Of a stretch of DNA of 20,305 bases, positions 10,037-17,776 are shown piece after piece. The translations under genes were made by a program, and so were the position numbers. The notes beneath the pieces were generated by a model. That model had not been told where the DNA came from, made no database searches, and worked only from the letters and a program-made list of their open reading frames with translations. This DNA comes from a virus. Position 1 is the first letter of the stretch. Each line of letters starts with the position of its first letter. The stretch is from positions 1 through 20,305 of the IMG/VR virus record IMGVR_UViG_3300042945_001056; one strand, written 5' to 3'.

Positions 10037-11797
10037 ATGGGTATCTTCGACCGGATCCTCGGCAAGGCCGTGGCCAATCCCCGCGAACCGCTCCCGCTAC
10101 CGCTGGGGCAATCGCGGGATGTCTACCTCACCGGGTACGGCTCGGGCCAGCTGGTCTCGGTCCTCCGGCGAGTCCTCCCAGGATCCCAGCGGGACTGGGG
10201 CGCGGTGGCCGGAGACCTCGGCCTCAACTCCGTGATCGCCTCGGCGATGGACTGGTACGTCCGCAACTGGCCCCAGGCTACCCCGCAGGTTCTCCGGCGC
10301 GTGGACTCCCAGCAGACCGAGCCGCTCGAGGACCACCCGATCCTCCAGCTGATCGCCGAGCCGGAGCCGGGAATGGTCGGAGCGCTCCTCTGGGGTTGGG
10401 TGATCCAAGACTACAAGCTCTTCGGCAACGCCTACCTCCGCAAGCAGCGCCTCTCCGGCCCCGGATCGCAGGTGGTGGCGCTCCAGTACATCCCGCAGGA
10501 CATGATCCGGCCGGTGGGCGACGGCAGGAACCCGCTCACCCACTACACCTACACCACGGACGGGCGATCCTTCGATCTCCAGGTCTCCGACGTCATCCAC
10601 TTCCGCTACGGGCGCGACCCCGAGGACATCCGGCTGGGGCGCTCTCCGGTCCAGTCTGTACTGCGAGAGATCGCGACCGACAACATGGCCAGCTCGAGCG
10701 CGTTCGGCCTCCTGAACAATGGCGCGATGCCGTCCATCATTGTCGGGCCGGACGCTTCCGGATCCGCGCAGGTCGACATCTCGCCGGACGACGCCAAGCA
10801 GGTCAAGCGCTCGCTGCGCGAGAACCTCACAGGGGACAACGCGGGCGGCATCGTGGTGATGTCCGGCCCGTACAAGATGGACCGGGTATCGCTCACTCCC
10901 GCGGAGCTGGCGCTCGATGCGCTCCGGCGGCTTCCGGAGGAGCGGATCTGCTCGGCTCTCGGGATCAATCCGATGGTGCTGGGCCTCGGGTCCGGACTCG
11001 ATCGCTCGACCTACTCGAACTACGAGCGGGCGCAACAGGCCGCCTGGGAAGACGGCATGGTGCCGCTCCTGCGCTCGATCTCCGACACGCTCACCATCTC
11101 GCTCCTGCCGGACTTCCCCGAATCGCAGGAGGGGGACCGCGTGGCCTATGATCTCTCCGGCGTTCGTGCGCTCCAGGACGACCGGCAAGCCGAATCGGAT
11201 CGGGCGGAGAAGCTTTACAAGGCCGGTATCTGCGACCGAGCCGAAGCCAAGCGCATGGCGGGCCTCGAGCCTACCGCGGAGGACGAGGGCGTGGTCCATC
11301 CCACCGCGGCTTCGGTCCAGCCCGAGGCTCCGGTCTCCATCCCGGCGGTGCGATCGATCTCCGAAGTTTCATCCTGGAAGAGCCATCCGACCGAATCGAT
11401 GCGGGAGGCCGCACGGCGGGCGCTCCGGTGGAAGGAAGAGGGGCGGCAGGGTGGCACCCGGGTGGGTCTCGCACGGGCGAACCAGATCGCGAACGACGAG
11501 CTGATCTCCGAGGACACTATCCTCCGGATGTACTCCTTCTTCCGACGGCACGAAGTCGACAAGGAAGCCGAGGGCTTCGACCAGGGGGAAGCGGGATTCC
11601 CGTCTCCCGGCCGCGTGGCTTGGGATCTCTGGGGTGGTGATGCGGGCTACGCTTGGTCCACCCGGCTGCGGGACAAGATCCTGCGCGGGGAGAAGCTTCC
11701 CGGGAAGTCCGCGGACGAGACCTGCGATCACGGCTCGGGGGTGCCGTACCTCTCCCACCCTTTTTACGATCTCGAGATCGACACGGTCGATCGGTAA
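10037..11797 (+). CDS. HK97-family portal protein with extra C-terminal WGGD-type domain
   Basis: The protein has 586 residues, against about 400-450 for most HK97-type portals. Residues 1 to about 440 are the portal: a helical start (GIFDRILGKAVANP), SAMDWYVRNWPQ, the core DYKLFGNAYLRK and VIHFRYGRDPEDIRLGRSPV, and LGINPMVLGLGSGLDRSTYS, typical of the family. The dodecameric portal forms the DNA entry channel and docks the terminase. Residues about 452-560 form a separate module: ESMREAARRALRWKEEG, RMYSFFRRHEVDK and GRVAWDLWGGDAGYAWS. This module is known from other phage proteins, but its role is not known to me. The ORF starts at a leaderless-type ATG and ends just after a -1 slip site (11758-11764) that would join it to the MuF-like protein. 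Confidence 0.92.
   Translation: MGIFDRILGKAVANPREPLPLPLGQSRDVYLTGYGSGQLVSVLRRVLPGSQRDWGAVAGDLGLNSVIASAMDWYVRNWPQATPQVLRRVDSQQTEPLEDHPILQLIAEPEPGMVGALLWGWVIQDYKLFGNAYLRKQRLSGPGSQVVALQYIPQDMIRPVGDGRNPLTHYTYTTDGRSFDLQVSDVIHFRYGRDPEDIRLGRSPVQSVLREIATDNMASSSAFGLLNNGAMPSIIVGPDASGSAQVDISPDDAKQVKRSLRENLTGDNAGGIVVMSGPYKMDRVSLTPAELALDALRRLPEERICSALGINPMVLGLGSGLDRSTYSNYERAQQAAWEDGMVPLLRSISDTLTISLLPDFPESQEGDRVAYDLSGVRALQDDRQAESDRAEKLYKAGICDRAEAKRMAGLEPTAEDEGVVHPTAASVQPEAPVSIPAVRSISEVSSWKSHPTESMREAARRALRWKEEGRQGGTRVGLARANQIANDELISEDTILRMYSFFRRHEVDKEAEGFDQGEAGFPSPGRVAWDLWGGDAGYAWSTRLRDKILRGEKLPGKSADETCDHGSGVPYLSHPFYDLEIDTVDR
11758..11792 (+). promoter_or_regulatory. Candidate programmed -1 frameshift site (portal to MuF)
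   Basis: C_CCT_TTT (11758-11764) is an X_XXY_YYZ heptamer in the portal frame (codons 575-576, Pro-Phe). Eleven bases later GATCGAC (11776-11782) and GTCGATC (11786-11792) form a perfect 7-bp stem with an ACG loop; a smaller overlapping CGATC/GATCG stem begins at 11767. The portal stop follows at 11795-11797. A -1 slip continues into the MuF frame with no stop. Confidence 0.6.
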
Positions 11798-12843
11798 AAG
11801 CGACCGGCCAACAGGCTGATATCTACCGAGCCGCGCAGCGCTTCCGGAACGGTCTGATCAATCGCGAGGAAGCCGTGGTCGGGGAGATGGCGCGGGCCTA
11901 TGGTGATGCATCCGAGCGCTTGGTGGCTGAACTCGCGGCACTCGAGGAGCGGCTGGCCCAGCGGGAAGCTGCGGGCGAACCTCTCGCGGATGCGGCGCTG
12001 GCGATGCGCGCGCGACTCGAGGAGCTGATCTCCCAGCTGGCCGGACGGCTCTCGGATCTGTCTCCCCAAGCGGTGGCCATTGTCTCCGATGGCCAGCAGC
12101 TGGCGCTCGAGTGGACGAATGCGGAGACCGGCCAGCTGGTCTACGCTTCGACCGGCAATCCGAAGATGGCCGAGGAGGTGATCCGGTTCGACCGGCTCGC
12201 GGACGAGACAATCCAAGAGTTCATCGGGCTGAGCAGCGACGGCTCCCCGCTGGCGGTCCTATTCGACGAGATCGCGCAGACGGTTCCGGACGGTCTGCGA
12301 TTCACCCTCTCCAGCGGTCTGGCCCAGGGACGCAACCCTCGAGCCGTGGCGCGGGACATGAGGACGCTGGCCACGCTCCCGCAGCGAAGAGCCGAGACGA
12401 TCGCCAGGACCGAGATGCTTCGGGCCTCGAGGGAAGCCCAGCGCCGGATGTACGAGGGATCCCCGGCCGTCATGAGCTACGAGCGGGTGGCGACGCAGGA
12501 TGCCCGCGTCTGCACCGCTTGTCTGGCGCTCTCCGGCACGGTCCACAAGACGGACGAGATAATGCCGAGCCATCCCAATTGCAGGTGCGTCATGGTCCCG
12601 AAGACTCCGAGCCTGGCCGAGATCACGGGAGACCCGAGCATTCCGGATCTGCGGTCTCCGGCGGTGACTCCGGAGACCATCATGCGCGGACTGGACCAAG
12701 CCGAGCTGATCGGCATCCTCGGGCCGAGGCGCTACCAGATGATGCTCGACGGGTTTCCACTGCGCGACATGGTCGAGGTACGCAATGATGGCAAGTGGGG
12801 GCCGACCACGCGGATTCGGCCGATCAAGGACTTGGTGGGATAA
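11764..12843 (+). CDS. MuF-like minor head protein, probably expressed as a portal-MuF frameshift fusion
   Basis: The coordinates give the part read after a -1 slip: 359 residues, or a 935-residue fusion with the portal. The family signature is clear: QRRAETIARTEMLRASREAQ, then QDARVCTACLALSG and MPSHPNCRCVM, the metal-like CxxC...HPNCRC ending of Mu F/SPP1 gp7 proteins. These minor capsid proteins sit inside the head near the portal. The helical start DIYRAAQRFRNGLINREEAVV is normal for the family but lies upstream of any good start: between the TTG at 11653 and the GTG at 11875 there is no ATG, GTG or TTG in frame. The alternatives are GTG 11875 (SD GAGGA) or ATG 11887, giving a truncated protein. 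The TAA stop lies inside the next promoter's -10 box. Confidence 0.85.
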   Translation, partial: LRSRDRHGRSVKATGQQADIYRAAQRFRNGLINREEAVVGEMARAYGDASERLVAELAALEERLAQREAAGEPLADAALAMRARLEELISQLAGRLSDLSPQAVAIVSDGQQLALEWTNAETGQLVYASTGNPKMAEEVIRFDRLADETIQEFIGLSSDGSPLAVLFDEIAQTVPDGLRFTLSSGLAQGRNPRAVARDMRTLATLPQRRAETIARTEMLRASREAQRRMYEGSPAVMSYERVATQDARVCTACLALSGTVHKTDEIMPSHPNCRCVMVPKTPSLAEITGDPSIPDLRSPAVTPETIMRGLDQAELIGILGPRRYQMMLDGFPLRDMVEVRNDGKWGPTTRIRPIKDLVG

Positions 12844-12850
12844 TCGAGAC
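12836..12850 (+). promoter_or_regulatory. Extended -10 promoter for leaderless protease/capsid mRNA
   Basis: TGGGATAAT (12836-12844) lies six bases before the ATG at 12851, in the same TGGGATAATCGANNCATGG context as the sites at 10022 and 15216. Here it sits inside coding sequence: the MuF stop codon TAA (12841-12843) is part of the -10 box. No SD precedes the protease start, and no terminator precedes the site, so readthrough from the portal unit is also expected. Confidence 0.72.
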
Positions 12851-13846
12851 ATGGAAACGCAATCCATCATCGGCGGCGCGGTCAAGAGCGACCGGCTCGG
12901 GTACGTCAAGGGCTACTTGGTCCGATTCGGCGATCCCGGGACGGTGGACCTTGAGGGGGATTACTTCACCTCCGGAACGGACTTCGGCTTCCCGGCGGCC
13001 AAGGGCCAGCGGGTGCCGCTGAACCTCTATTACCACCACGGGATGGACTCCAAGATCGGGCGCAAGGCCATCGGATCCGGCTATCTCAAGATGGACGAGA
13101 TCGGCCTCTGGTACGAGGCCCAGATCGACATGGCGGATGAGTACGCTCGGGCGATCGCCAAGCTGGCCAAGGACGGAAAGATGGGCTACTCCTCGGGCGC
13201 TGCGGGCCACCTGGTCGAGCGCAAGGCCGTCTCCGAGATGGCGATGGAGATCACCCGCTGGCCGATCGCGGAGGCTTCGATCACTCCGACTCCGGCCGAG
13301 TGGCGCAACACGGTGAAGTCGATCTTCGAGATGGCGAACATGGGCGAGTACGAGGTCGAAGAGGAGATCGAGGAGATGCCTCCGGTCCCGATGGACGAGT
13401 CTCCCGCGGAGTTCGCGGGGATGGTTTTCTCGGGGATCCAATTCGAGATCCTGCACGAAGGACTCGAGGCGCTCTACGAGGCTCTGATGTCCGGCATCGA
13501 GGGAGTGGCGCTCAAGCCCGAGGGAGACCGCGCGGCCTTCGTGACGGCGCTCCTGGACGAGTTCGCCGCCCGCGCCGGAGCCACGGTCTCGAGCCTGAAC
13601 CTGGACGTCAAGTCCTTGAAACAATGCTCACCCGATTCGATTCGGGGAGTCGAGCGGCGGCTGCGGGATGCAGTCGGCCTCAGCCGATCCGACGCCAAGC
13701 GGCTGGCACCGGAGATCTGGGACACCCTGCGGGACGCAGGCCGGATCGAGGGCGAGGATATCGTCGATCAGACCGCGGTCAAGACCGCGGACAACGCCGA
13801 GCGGGAAGCCTTGCTCGAGCGTCTCAACATCCTCTTGGAGCTTTAG
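12851..13846 (+). CDS. HK97-family prohead protease with scaffold-like C-terminal extension
   Basis: The protein has 331 residues. The first 155 or so form the protease: LGYVKGYLVRFGDPGTVDLE, then LNLYYHHGMDSKIG with the likely catalytic His (62 or 63), MGYSSGAAGH with the likely catalytic Ser (114 or 115), and ITRWPIAEASITPTPAEW, matching the 'e..e.SlV..PAn' end of the family. It cleaves head proteins during capsid maturation. HK97 protease is about 225 residues, so the acidic and helical rest (EYEVEEEIEEMPPVP, then SRSDAKRLAPEIW to LLERLNILLEL) may act as a scaffold. The ATG at 12851 is chosen for its leaderless promoter; an in-frame ATG at 12785 lies within the MuF gene. Confidence 0.85.
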   Translation: METQSIIGGAVKSDRLGYVKGYLVRFGDPGTVDLEGDYFTSGTDFGFPAAKGQRVPLNLYYHHGMDSKIGRKAIGSGYLKMDEIGLWYEAQIDMADEYARAIAKLAKDGKMGYSSGAAGHLVERKAVSEMAMEITRWPIAEASITPTPAEWRNTVKSIFEMANMGEYEVEEEIEEMPPVPMDESPAEFAGMVFSGIQFEILHEGLEALYEALMSGIEGVALKPEGDRAAFVTALLDEFAARAGATVSSLNLDVKSLKQCSPDSIRGVERRLRDAVGLSRSDAKRLAPEIWDTLRDAGRIEGEDIVDQTAVKTADNAEREALLERLNILLEL

Positions 13847-15154
13847 ATGAACGTCGAACAACTGAGCGAAAAGCGTGCCACGGTCCTCGCGACCGCGCGC
13901 GAACTCGCGAACAACCCCGAATCCGACATGGCCCAGGTCAAGAGCCTGATGGCCGAAGCCGAGCAGATCGCCGCCCGCATCGAAGCCGTGAAGTCTCTCG
14001 GCGAGATGGCCCCGGTGGCTCCGAAGCCCGCTCAGATCGATGAGCCTTGGAAGTCCGGCACCATCGGCAAGAATCCGCTTCCCGGGAACCGCGACGAAGC
14101 CAACTGGAAGGCTTACGCTTGGGGCCAGTGGGCGCGGTCCGTCATGGGCAACCGCAAGTCGGCCGAGTGGGTCAAGAACAACCTGAAGGCCCAGAGCGAA
14201 GGGACGACCACCCTCGGTGGTTTCACGGTTCCGGATCCTCTTTCCTCGGATCTGATCTACCTCCGCGAGCAATTCGGTGTGGCTCGGCAGAACTGCAAGA
14301 TCTATCCGATGACTTCGGACAGCCTGAGCGTGCCTAACGCTTCGGCTTCCACCACGGTCTACTACCCGGCTGAAAACAGCGCCATAACCGCTTCCGACAT
14401 CACCTTCGCGCAGGTCCAGCTTGCGGCGAAGAAGATGGCCGTGCTGACGCAGGTTTCGAAGGAACTGGCCGAGGACTCGATCATCGACTTCGGAGCCACC
14501 CTGGCCCGCGACATGGCCTTCGTCATGGCGCGTGAAGAAGACCGGGTAGTGTTCAACAACGCGGACGACGCTGGAACCTCCACACTCACCGGCATCCTGC
14601 GCGGAGTTTACAACCTAAACGCGACCAAGGCGGACATCGCCAGTTTGGTGCTTTTCCCCACCGGTCAGTCTGGTACGGCTGCACGTTCCCCAACTCTCGC
14701 CAGCCTTCGGACGATGGTCGGCAAGCTGCCCACCTACGCATCCAATGCCAAGTGGTATATGCACAAGACCATGTTCTACAACAAGATCGCTCCGTTGCTG
14801 GAAGCGCTTTCGGGGAACAACCTGGTCGACATCCAGCAAGCCTACGGCCCGAATCCGACTTTGTACGGATTCCCGGTGGTCTTTGTCCAGAATATGCCGA
14901 CATCGGACGGTAGCGCTCTTGCGATCAACACTGCGTACTTCATGCTCGGAGACCTCTCCGTTGGTACCGTATTCGGCGATCGCCGCGGCGTCACCATCGA
15001 GGTGTCGGATCAGTACTACTTCAACGTCGATTCGCTCGCGTTCAAGGGTACGGCCCGCTACGGATTCAACGCCTTCGACCTCGGCAACGTGAACGCGACG
15101 GCCGCGAGCCAGGTTCCCGGTTCGCTGATCGTGGGTGCGTCCGCTGGCTCCTAA
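13847..15154 (+). CDS. Major capsid protein, HK97 fold
   Basis: The protein has 435 residues. The first 65 or so are helical and charged (MNVEQLSEKRATVLATAREL onward), like the HK97 delta domain that is usually removed by the protease. The mature part shows the family pattern: TTLGGFTVPDPLSSDLIYLR, SVPNASASTTVYYPAENS, AAKKMAVLTQVSKELAEDS, then LARDMAFVMAREEDRVVFNN, and a C-terminal axial region TVFGDRRGVTIEVSDQYYFN. It forms the icosahedral shell. The ATG directly follows the protease TAG, with GGAG six bases upstream, so the two are translationally linked. A strong terminator follows. Confidence 0.93.
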   Translation: MNVEQLSEKRATVLATARELANNPESDMAQVKSLMAEAEQIAARIEAVKSLGEMAPVAPKPAQIDEPWKSGTIGKNPLPGNRDEANWKAYAWGQWARSVMGNRKSAEWVKNNLKAQSEGTTTLGGFTVPDPLSSDLIYLREQFGVARQNCKIYPMTSDSLSVPNASASTTVYYPAENSAITASDITFAQVQLAAKKMAVLTQVSKELAEDSIIDFGATLARDMAFVMAREEDRVVFNNADDAGTSTLTGILRGVYNLNATKADIASLVLFPTGQSGTAARSPTLASLRTMVGKLPTYASNAKWYMHKTMFYNKIAPLLEALSGNNLVDIQQAYGPNPTLYGFPVVFVQNMPTSDGSALAINTAYFMLGDLSVGTVFGDRRGVTIEVSDQYYFNVDSLAFKGTARYGFNAFDLGNVNATAASQVPGSLIVGASAGS

Positions 15155-15179
15155 TCTCGGTTAGGCTGGCCTCGATCGA

Positions 15180-15209
15180 GACCTCCCGGCTTCGGCCGGG
15201 GGGTCTTTT
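15180..15209 (+). terminator. Intrinsic terminator after the major capsid gene
   Basis: Bases 15180-15190 (GACCTCCCGGC) pair with 15195-15205 over 11 bp (one G.T) around a stable TTCG tetraloop, followed by TTTTGCTTT. It lies 26 bases after the capsid stop and just before the third leaderless promoter, separating capsid from connector transcription. Confidence 0.92.
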
Positions 15210-15215
15210 GCTTTA

Positions 15216-15230
15216 TGGGATAATCGAATC
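15216..15230 (+). promoter_or_regulatory. Extended -10 promoter for leaderless connector mRNA
   Basis: TGGGATAAT (15216-15224) ends six bases before the ATG at 15231, with the shared CGANNC spacer. No SD and no -35 consensus are visible. It starts the unit that carries the connectors and virion accessory proteins. Confidence 0.75.
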
Positions 15231-15731
15231 ATGGCATTGTCCCGAGCAGACGCGATCGCGAGGGTCTCACTCTGGTGCGACGCGACCTCCTACCCCGAGG
15301 TCTCGACCACCGATATCGGGACCGTCGTGGACCAGTTCGACCGGTTCGCGGCTTGGACCGCCAGCACGGCCTACGCGGTCGGAGACCGTATCATCCCCAC
15401 CACCGCGAACGGGCGCGTGTACGAGTCTCGCAGGGCCGGTACGAGCGGCACCACCGAGCCGGAGTGGCCGACATGGCCGGGAAGCCAGTATCAGGGATGG
15501 TGCGTCTCGGACGGTACTTCCGATCCCGAGCTTCTCTGGGTGGACGCCGGTCCGGCGAACGTCGAGCGGTATGACGTCCGGAGCGCCGCCCGCCAGGTCT
15601 GGCTGATCAAGGCTTCGCGGGTGGCGGGCGAGATCGACTCCAAGGACGGAGCCGCGGACCTCAAGCTCTCCCAGTTGCGGACCCATTGCCTCGAGCAGGC
15701 CGAGAAGTTCCGGCCGATGGTGATCTTCTGA
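15231..15731 (+). CDS. Putative head-tail connector with inserted CBM-like/virion surface module
   Basis: The 166-residue protein sits where HK97 gp6-type adaptors normally lie. The start (MALSRADAIARVSLWCDATS) and the end (VRSAARQVWLIKASRVAGEI, then LKLSQLRTHCLEQAEKF) are helical, as in such adaptors. Between them, residues about 42-105 form a different unit: WTASTAYAVGDRIIPT, NGRVYESRRAGTSGTTEPEW, and SDPELLWVDAG. This 'aYavGD...P...g..Y.a..aGtSG.tEP.WP...g..v.DG...W' pattern is seen in many phage virion proteins and resembles chitin-binding-like CBM5/12 modules. An adaptor with a surface module inserted is the simplest reading, but the connector part is inferred mostly from position. Confidence 0.6.
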   Translation: MALSRADAIARVSLWCDATSYPEVSTTDIGTVVDQFDRFAAWTASTAYAVGDRIIPTTANGRVYESRRAGTSGTTEPEWPTWPGSQYQGWCVSDGTSDPELLWVDAGPANVERYDVRSAARQVWLIKASRVAGEIDSKDGAADLKLSQLRTHCLEQAEKFRPMVIF

Positions 15732-16102
15732 TGACGGCTCCCACGCTCGAGGAGCGCCTCACGTTCCGGTTCGTCCAGCGCCTCTGCACCAGCACGATTA
15801 CGGTCGAGCGGGCTTACATCACCGCGGACGGCATGGGCGGCCAGACGACGACCTGGAGACCGCTGATGACCATCCCGGCGCGGCTGGTGAACAAGGCCGA
15901 TACCGAGTCGGTGATCGGGGATGGGATCCAGCCCACCGCGACATGGGACTTGTACGTCCACTCGGACGCCCAGATCCAGCCGCACGACCGGATCCGGATC
16001 GCCGGGGACAATACCAGGATATTCGATGTGGTCGGAAACGACCGGGGGCAATCTACACTGTTGATCCAGAAGATCGGTCTGGTGGAGAGGGGCAGCTGGT
16101 GA
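15731..16102 (+). CDS. Head-tail joining/closure protein (SPP1 gp16 / HK97 gp7-like)
   Basis: The 123-residue product is beta-rich: TITVERAYITADGMGGQTTT, WRPLMTIPARLVNKADTESV, and then TATWDLYVHSDAQIQPHDRI and FDVVGNDRGQSTLLIQKIG. The last parts match the 'i...Drv...g..y.v..v.......' pattern of small head-closure or joining proteins that seal the portal after packaging. The ATG at 15731 overlaps the previous stop (TGATG). The longer frame from 15686 is a shadow. The assignment rests on size, fold pattern and position. Confidence 0.68.
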   Translation: MTAPTLEERLTFRFVQRLCTSTITVERAYITADGMGGQTTTWRPLMTIPARLVNKADTESVIGDGIQPTATWDLYVHSDAQIQPHDRIRIAGDNTRIFDVVGNDRGQSTLLIQKIGLVERGSW

Positions 16103-16386
16103 GCGAGATGTTCTGGCTTGGGATCGCGGGTCTGGTCGTCTCGACCGGGTCCATCATCGCGACCGTCTTGGTCTCGACGCGGAACATGGCCGCGCAGCAC
16201 AAGCGCGAATCAGACAAGCTGTCCACGGAGATGCACGAACGGGTGGCGGTCCTGGAGACCAAGATAATGGCATTCGCGGAGCGTGTCTCGACTTTCGAAC
16301 GGCACATCCAGAAGCAGATCGATGATCTTAAAATCAGGATGATGGAACTCGAGAAGGAGGTCCGGCGTGAAAAATCTGTCCGTTAA
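16099..16386 (+). CDS. Membrane-anchored coiled-coil protein, unknown
   Basis: A GTG start overlaps the previous stop (GTGA) with the SD GGAGAGGGG upstream. The 95-residue product has one N-terminal transmembrane helix (WLGIAGLVVSTGSIIATVLV, about residues 6-25), then a long charged heptad-like helix (ESDKLSTEMHERVAVLETKI through KQIDDLKIRMMELEKEV), a probable coiled coil. It could be a lysis accessory (spanin- or antiholin-like) or a membrane-linked assembly factor. No lysin is visible in the window. An unusual place for such a gene is between the head-closure and gp10-like genes. Confidence 0.65.
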   Translation: MSEMFWLGIAGLVVSTGSIIATVLVSTRNMAAQHKRESDKLSTEMHERVAVLETKIMAFAERVSTFERHIQKQIDDLKIRMMELEKEVRREKSVR

Positions 16387-16633
16387 GCGTCTCGCGACGG
16401 TGATGGTCACCAGTCTGCTGATTGCCGTCCTGCCCGAGTGGCAATCGGAAATGTCACAACCGCTCCCGGCAGACGCCGATCTGGGCGAAATCCTGGCGCG
16501 TTTCCAGCGCGGGACGTTGCGGAGCATCGGCGTTGTCATCCCGGCGCTCATCTCCGTGCTAGTGGGCTTCTTCACCAGGGCCGATCGGCACCTGCCGCTG
16601 CTCTCTGTTGCAGAGATCGAGGACGGACGCTGA
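16367..16633 (+). CDS. Putative holin-like two-helix membrane protein
   Basis: A GTG start is preceded by a strong SD (AAGGAGGTC) and overlaps the coiled-coil gene by 20 bases. The 88-residue product starts basic (MKNLSVKRLA) and has two hydrophobic segments: TVMVTSLLIAVLP (about 11-23) and RSIGVVIPALISVLVGFF (about 52-69), followed by a charged tail. Two short membrane helices and small size fit a class II-type holin, which makes holes for lysis. No endolysin lies next to it here, so the call is tentative; a structural membrane anchor is the alternative. Confidence 0.5.
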   Translation: MKNLSVKRLATVMVTSLLIAVLPEWQSEMSQPLPADADLGEILARFQRGTLRSIGVVIPALISVLVGFFTRADRHLPLLSVAEIEDGR

Positions 16634-17775
16634 TGCCAACCTTTGAATTTCCGTCTAGGAATATTCTGACTACAGGTACCGGACTTACGGACGCGACGAT
16701 TACCCTGAGCCAGAACGGAGACTATGCCGCGATGGTCTTCGTGGCCGATGCTGCGATCACCGCCAAAAAGATCGCATACCGCACCGGTACGGTGACGGTA
16801 TCGAACAAGACCATCGAGTACTCGATCCAGACCGTTGGCGCGAATGGCCTACCGACCGGCACCACGGTGGTAAGCGGGACGACGACGACCGCGCCACTAT
16901 CGGACCGGTGGGTGGAATTTACGTTCACCGGGACAGGATCTTTGTCCAAGGGGACGCTTTACGCGGTGGTGATCAAGGCTGCCGATGCAACTTGGGTGAC
17001 GGGAACCGGAAGCCTGCCGGTACTCGCGCAGATATCGGGCATCGAGGCTGGAGTGGTCCCGTACTCGGTTGCGAAGCAAGCCGGAGGTGCCGCGTCTGCG
17101 GTATCCAACCGCAATATGGAGACCTTCTATATTGTCGATGACGCAGGAAGCCCGAAGGTTTACGGCTGGCCATTCGATCAGGACGGAACATCGATCACAG
17201 GTACGATCGTCACATCGGCCATCGGGATCAATCCAGACGAAGCCGGGATGCATTTCCTGATCCCGGCAACGGTTTGTTCGACCTATCGGGTGGCTGGCAT
17301 CAAAGTGGCTATGAACATGACGCTCAACACCAGCGCCCCGAATATCGGCATTGCCATCTACAACTGGAACAGCGGCAACTACCAGGCTCCGCTTGACACG
17401 AACTCCTTCGCAAACAGGGCGCAGGCTCTGTCCGCAGCCGCCATCGGGCAATACGAATACTATTTTGACAACCCGCCGACTTTGACGGCCGGTAACGAAT
17501 ACGTGGTCTCGCTTTACACGACCGATCCCGCGTTCACGACGGTGGCTCTCACGACGGTTCGAGGCAATGAAATATCGGACACGGTCAAGCCCGCCATGTG
17601 GGATAACACCAACGATTACAAGTGGAACTTTGTGAGCCGGGCCTTGACAACGGACAACTGGACCACGACCGCGAACAGGGTATTGGCGATCTCGCTGATC
17701 ATCGACATCTTGTCTCTGCCTAGCGGTGGCGGCGGCGGCTATTCGGCGAACTTTAACCAGGGATTCGGAGGTTAG
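16633..17775 (+). CDS. Beta-rich virion accessory/decoration or receptor-binding protein
   Basis: The 380-residue product is Thr-, Gly- and Ala-rich and looks wholly beta-stranded. It has what may be two jelly-roll-like repeats: MVFVADAAITAKKIAYRTGT, WVEFTFTGTGSLSKGTLYAV, then MHFLIPATVCSTYRVAGIKV, NIGIAIYNWNSGNYQ, and PPTLTAGNEYVVSLYTTDPA. Each pairs a 'mr...f..p....i..v.i' strand pattern with a 'G..Y.v.l' end, as in carbohydrate-binding-like domains of phage fibres. It ends with a glycine-rich tail (LPSGGGGGYSANFNQGFGG), probably a flexible tether. No specific family is recognised. The ATG overlaps the holin-like stop (TGATG). GC is lower than in the head genes, which suggests modular exchange. 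Confidence 0.6.
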   Translation: MPTFEFPSRNILTTGTGLTDATITLSQNGDYAAMVFVADAAITAKKIAYRTGTVTVSNKTIEYSIQTVGANGLPTGTTVVSGTTTTAPLSDRWVEFTFTGTGSLSKGTLYAVVIKAADATWVTGTGSLPVLAQISGIEAGVVPYSVAKQAGGAASAVSNRNMETFYIVDDAGSPKVYGWPFDQDGTSITGTIVTSAIGINPDEAGMHFLIPATVCSTYRVAGIKVAMNMTLNTSAPNIGIAIYNWNSGNYQAPLDTNSFANRAQALSAAAIGQYEYYFDNPPTLTAGNEYVVSLYTTDPAFTTVALTTVRGNEISDTVKPAMWDNTNDYKWNFVSRALTTDNWTTTANRVLAISLIIDILSLPSGGGGGYSANFNQGFGG

Positions 17776-17776
17776 C

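Noticed and set aside
10097-11299. Minus-strand open frame (400 codons) opposite the portal gene
   Set aside because: A shadow of the portal gene; no recognisable domain and no promoter or SD.
11653-11796. TTG 11653 as the MuF start
   Set aside because: It would encode about 47 Arg/Pro-rich residues that are a shadow of the portal's C-terminal domain, with no SD. A slip at 11758 or a later start explains the data better.
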